From Mesostigma viride (taxonomy: Eukaryota > Streptophyta > Mesostigmatophyceae > Mesostigmatales > Mesostigmataceae): DNA of 24,264 nucleotides. The DNA lies in assembly GCA_009746045.1 (NCBI GenBank), contig RPFO01000516.1:126001-150264 (forward strand). The letters are read 5' to 3'. The notes under the pieces were generated by a model. The model was not told where the DNA came from. It saw only the letters and a list, made by a program, of their open reading frames with translations, and did no database searches. Numbering within the stretch: the stretch's first letter is position 1; every line of letters begins with the position of its first letter. Positions 20,591 to 24,264 of the stretch are shown in pieces. Made by a program: the position numbers and the translations under genes.

Positions 20591-23500
20591 GTCCTGTCAT
20601 GGGGGGCGTGATCACCTTCTGGTTGAGCACGTTGTCCTGTCATGGGGGCGCGTGATCACCTTCTGGTTGAGCACGTTGTCCTGTCATGGGGGCGCGTGAT
20701 CACCTTCTGGTTGAGCACGTTGTCCTGTCATGGGGGCGCGTGATCACCTTCTGGTTGAGCACGTTGTCCTGTCATGGGGGCGCGTGATCACCTTCTGGTT
20801 GAGCACGTTGTCCTGTCATGGGGGGCGCGTGATCACCTTCTGGTTGAGCACGTTGTCCTGTCATGGGGGGCGCGTGATCACCTTCTGGTTGAGCACGTTG
20901 TCCTGTCATGGGGGCGCGCGTGATCACCTTCTGGTTGAGCACGTTGTCCTGTCATGGGGGCACGCGTGATCACCTTCTGGTTGAGCACGTTGTCCTGTCA
21001 TGGGGGGCACGTGATCACCTTCTGGTTGAGCACGTTGTCCTGTCATGGGGGGCGCGTGATCACCTTCTGGTTGAGCACGTTGTCCTGTCATGGGGGGCGC
21101 GTGATCACCTTCTGGTTGAGCACGTTGTCCTGTCATGGGGGGCGTGATCACCTTCTGGTTGAGCACGTTGTCCTGTCATGGGGGCGCGTGATCACCTTCT
21201 GGTTGAGCACGTTGTCCTGTCATGGGGGGCACGTGATCACCTTCTGGTTGAGCACGTTGTCCTGTCATGGGGGCGCGTGATCACCTTCTGGTTGAGCACG
21301 TTGTCCTGTCATGGGGGGCGCGTGATCACCTTCTGGTTGAGCACGTTGTCCTGTCATGGGGGCGCGTGATCACCTTCTGGTTGAGCACGTTGTCCTGTCA
21401 TGGGGGCGCGTGATCACCTTCTGGTTGAGCACGTTGTCCTGTCATGGGGGCGCGTGATCACCTTCTGGTTGAGCACGTTGTCCTGTCATGGGGGGCGCGT
21501 GATCACCTTCTGGTTGAGCACGTTGTCCTGTCATGGGGGGCGCGTGATCACCTTCTGGTTGAGCACGTTGTCCTGTCATGGGGGGCGCGTGATCACCTTC
21601 TGGTTGAGCACGTTGTCCTGTCATGGGGGCGCGTGATCACCTTCTGGTTGAGCACGTTGTCCTGTCATGGGGGCGCGTGATCACCTTCTGGTTGAGCACG
21701 TTGTCCTGTCATGGGGGGCGCGTGATCACCTTCTGGTTGAGCACGTTGTCCTGTCATGGGGGCGCGTGATCACCTTCTGGTTGAGCACGTTGTCCTGTCA
21801 TGGGGGGCGCGTGATCACCTTCTGGTTGAGCACGTTGTCCTGTCATGGGGGGCGCGTGATCACCTTCTGGTTGAGCACGTTGTCCTGTCATGGGGGGCGC
21901 GTGATCACTTCTGGTTGAGCACGTTGTCCTGTCATGGGGGGCCGTGATCACCTTCTGGTTGAGCACGTTGTCCTGTCATGGGGGGCGCGTGATCACTTCT
22001 GGTTGAGCACGTTGTCCTGTCATGGGGGCGCGCGTGATCACTTCTGGTTGAGCACGTTGTCCTGTCATGGGGGCACGCGCGTGATCACCTTCTGGTTGAG
22101 CACGTTGTCCTGTCATGGGGGGCCGCGTGATCACTTCTGGTTGAGCACGTTGTCCTGTCATGGGGGGCGCGTGATCACCTTCTGGTTGAGCACGTTGTCC
22201 TGTCATGGGGGCGCGCGTGATCACCTTCTGGTTGAGCACGTTGTCCTGTCATGGGGGGCACGTGATCACCTTCTGGTTGAGCACGTTGTCCTGTCATGGG
22301 GGCGCGTGATCACCTTCTGGTTGAGCACGTTGTCCTGTCATGGGGGGCGCGTGATCACCTTCTGGTTGAGCACGTTGTCCTGTCATGGGGGCGCGTGATC
22401 ACCTTCTGGTTGAGCACGTTGTCCTGTCATGGGGGGCGCGTGATCACCTTCTGGTTGAGCACGTTGTCCTGTCATGGGGGGCGCGTGATCACCTTCTGGT
22501 TGAGCACGTTGTCCTGTCATGGGGGGCGCGTGATCACCTTCTGGTTGAGCACGTTGTCCTGTCATGGGGGGCGCGTGATCACCTTCTGGTTGAGCACGTT
22601 GTCCTGTCATGGGGGGCACGTGATCACCTTCTGGTTGAGCACGTTGTCCTGTCATGGGGGCGCGTGATCACCTTCTGGTTGAGCACGTTGTCCTGTCATG
22701 GGGGGCACGTGATCACCTTCTGGTTGAGCACGTTGTCCTGTCATGGGGGCGCGTGATCACCTTCTGGTTGAGCACGTTGTCCTGTCATGGGGGGCGCGTG
22801 ATCACTTCTGGTTGAGCACGTTGTCCTGTCATGGGGGGCGCGTGATCACCTTCTGGTTGAGCACGTTGTCCTGTCATGGGGGGCGCGTGATCACTTCTGG
22901 TTGAGCACGTTGTCCTGTCATGGGGGGCGTGATCACCTTCTGGTTGAGCACGTTGTCCTGTCATGGGGGGCGCGTGATCACCTTCTGGTTGAGCACGTTG
23001 TCCTGTCATGGGGGGCGGTGATCACTTCTGGTTGAGCACGTTGTCCTGTCATGGGGGGCGCGTGATCACTTCTGGTTGAGCACGTTGTCCTGTCATGGGG
23101 GGCGCGTGATCACCTTCTGGTTGAGCACGTTGTCCTGTCATGGGGGGCACGTGATCACCTTCTGGTTGAGCACGTTGTCCTGTCATGGGGGCGCGTGATC
23201 ACCTTCTGGTTGAGCACGTTGTCCTGTCATGGGGGCGCGTGATCACCTTCTGGTTGAGCACGTTGTCCTGTCATGGGGGGCGCGTGATCACCTTCTGGTT
23301 GAGCACGTTGTCCTGTCATGGGGGGCGCGTGATCACCTTCTGGTTGAGCACGTTGTCCTGTCATGGGGGGCGCGTGATCACCTTCTGGTTGAGCACGTTG
23401 TCCTGTCATGGGGGGCGCGTGATCACCTTCTGGTTGAGCACGTTGTCCTGTCATGGGGGCGCGTGATCACCTTCTGGTTGAGCACGTTGTCCTGTCATGG

Positions 23501-24264
23501 GGGGCGCGTGATCACCTTCTGGTTGAGCACGTTGTCCTGTCATGGGGGGCGCGTGATCACCTTCTGGTTGAGCACGTTGTCCTGTCATGGGGGGCGCGTG
23601 ATCACCTTCTGGTTGAGCACGTTGTCCTGTCATGGGGGCCACGCGCGTGATCACCTTCTGGTTGAGCACGTTGTCCTGTCATGGGGGCCACGCGCGTGAT
23701 CACCTTCTGGTTGAGCACGTTGTCCTGTCATGGGGGGCACGTGATCACCTTCTGGTTGAGCACGTTGTCCTGTCATGGGGGGCGCGTGATCACCTTCTGG
23801 TTGAGCACGTTGTCCTGTCATGGGGGCGCGTGATCACCTTCTGGTTGAGCACGTTGTCCTGTCATGGGGGGCGCGTGATCACCTTCTGGTTGAGCACGTT
23901 GTCCTGTCATGGGGGGCGCGTGATCACCTTCTGGTTGAGCACGTTGTCCTGTCATGGGGGGCACGTGATCACCTTCTGGTTGAGCACGTTGTCCTGTCAT
24001 GGGGGCGCGCGTGATCACTTCTGGTTGAGCACGTTGTCCTGTCATGGGGGCACGCGCGTGATCAGCTTCTGGTTGAGCACGTTGTCCTGTCATGGGGCAC
24101 GCGCGTGATCACTTCTGGTTGAGCACGTTGTCCTGTCATGGGGGGCACGCGTGATCACTTCTGGTTGAGCACGTTGTCCTGTCATGGGGGGCGTGATCAC
24201 CTTCTGGTTGAGCACGTTGTCCTGTCATGGGGCACGCGCGTGATCACTTCTGGTTGAGCACGTT
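20591..24264. repeat. Variable distal array segment
   Basis: Length variants become frequent: 44-bp units with one G fewer, 43-bp units with a GGCGTG joint, and units missing one C (ATCACTTCTGG; for example near 21905, 21997, 22040, 22130, 22803, 24017). Long joints CACGCGCG come back at about 22074, 23640, 23689, 24051 and 24098, and one ATCAGC unit returns at 24061. The array is still running at the last base. Confidence 0.9.

Larger units (their letters stand above)
13108..24264. repeat. Exon-derived minisatellite, about 245 units
   Basis: This is one uninterrupted tandem array of 43-50 bp units reaching the end of the window. Read on the - strand, a unit is GCCCCCCATGACAG (end of intron) followed by 36 bases or fewer of REC exon encoding DNVLNQKLITRV. 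The first unit overlaps the exon itself at 13108-13143. The number of units is estimated from length (11157 bp at about 45 bp). There are no spacers, so this is not a CRISPR array. Each unit has a GTGATCAC-type palindrome or TGATCA and a run of five to seven G on the + strand. Because most units are 45 bp (15 codons), two + frames and one - frame stay open for hundreds of codons, giving repetitive peptides such as RVITFWLSTLSCHGG; these are not genes. Array length in an assembly may not equal that in the organism. Confidence 0.97.

Noticed and set aside
13108-24264. CRISPR array
   Set aside because: Units abut each other with no unique spacers, differ by small indels, and derive from a protein-coding exon. 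No cas genes are present and the context is eukaryotic.
13108-24264. Centromeric or telomeric satellite
   Set aside because: It has no telomere-type repeat, the unit is traceable to the adjacent exon, and only one locus is seen. Nothing supports a structural chromosome role.

Overview
The window looks like nuclear DNA of a eukaryote. It has no operons, ribosome-binding-site-led gene series, rRNA or tRNA genes. It does have target-primed (LINE) retrotransposon remains, a probable intron-containing gene of the hybrid histidine kinase / response regulator type, long gene-poor stretches and a very large minisatellite. Phosphorelay receiver domains next to LINE-type elements would fit a green alga or another protist, but no single feature fixes the taxon; this is a low-confidence inference.

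Left part (1-9380): mostly repeat and transposon debris. A repeat family of about 390-410 bp is present three times: a full copy and a truncated copy in tandem on the + strand (3162-3842), and a third copy on the - strand. The third copy is cut in two by a 5'-truncated LINE at 7421-9118. That insertion is easy to read: identical 12-bp target-site duplications (7409-7420 and 9119-9130), a TAAAT pentamer tail at the element's 3' end, and a reverse transcriptase spread over three frames. Copy 1 shows the equivalent site without the insertion. A different LINE-type remnant at 4527-5233 (+) carries a CCHC plus PD...D restriction-like endonuclease. The DNA between holds only short structures: a 26-bp perfect palindrome, related GAGGAC hairpins, and two E2F-like sites.

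Middle part (9381-12850): no gene recognised. It holds a hairpin, a poly-C tract and a faint, diverged direct repeat with a 434-441 bp period.

Right part (12851-24264): one exon of a receiver (REC) domain on the - strand, followed by an 11.2-kb tandem array of about 245 units. The array is derived from the exon itself. Each unit is the last bases of the upstream intron (C-run plus CATGACAG) joined to the first 36 bases or fewer of the REC exon, which encode DNVLNQKLITRV. The array therefore lies in or replaces the upstream intron and repeats its 3' splice site about 245 times. Gene-proximal units are 49-50 bp and match the exon. The core is homogenised at 45 bp with one base change, which also creates an AAG|GTGA donor-like site in nearly every unit. 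The far end is length-variable and brings back some ancestral variants. Because 45 is a multiple of three, the array opens long reading frames on both strands; these are artefacts. The array runs off the window, so the upstream part of the gene is not seen.
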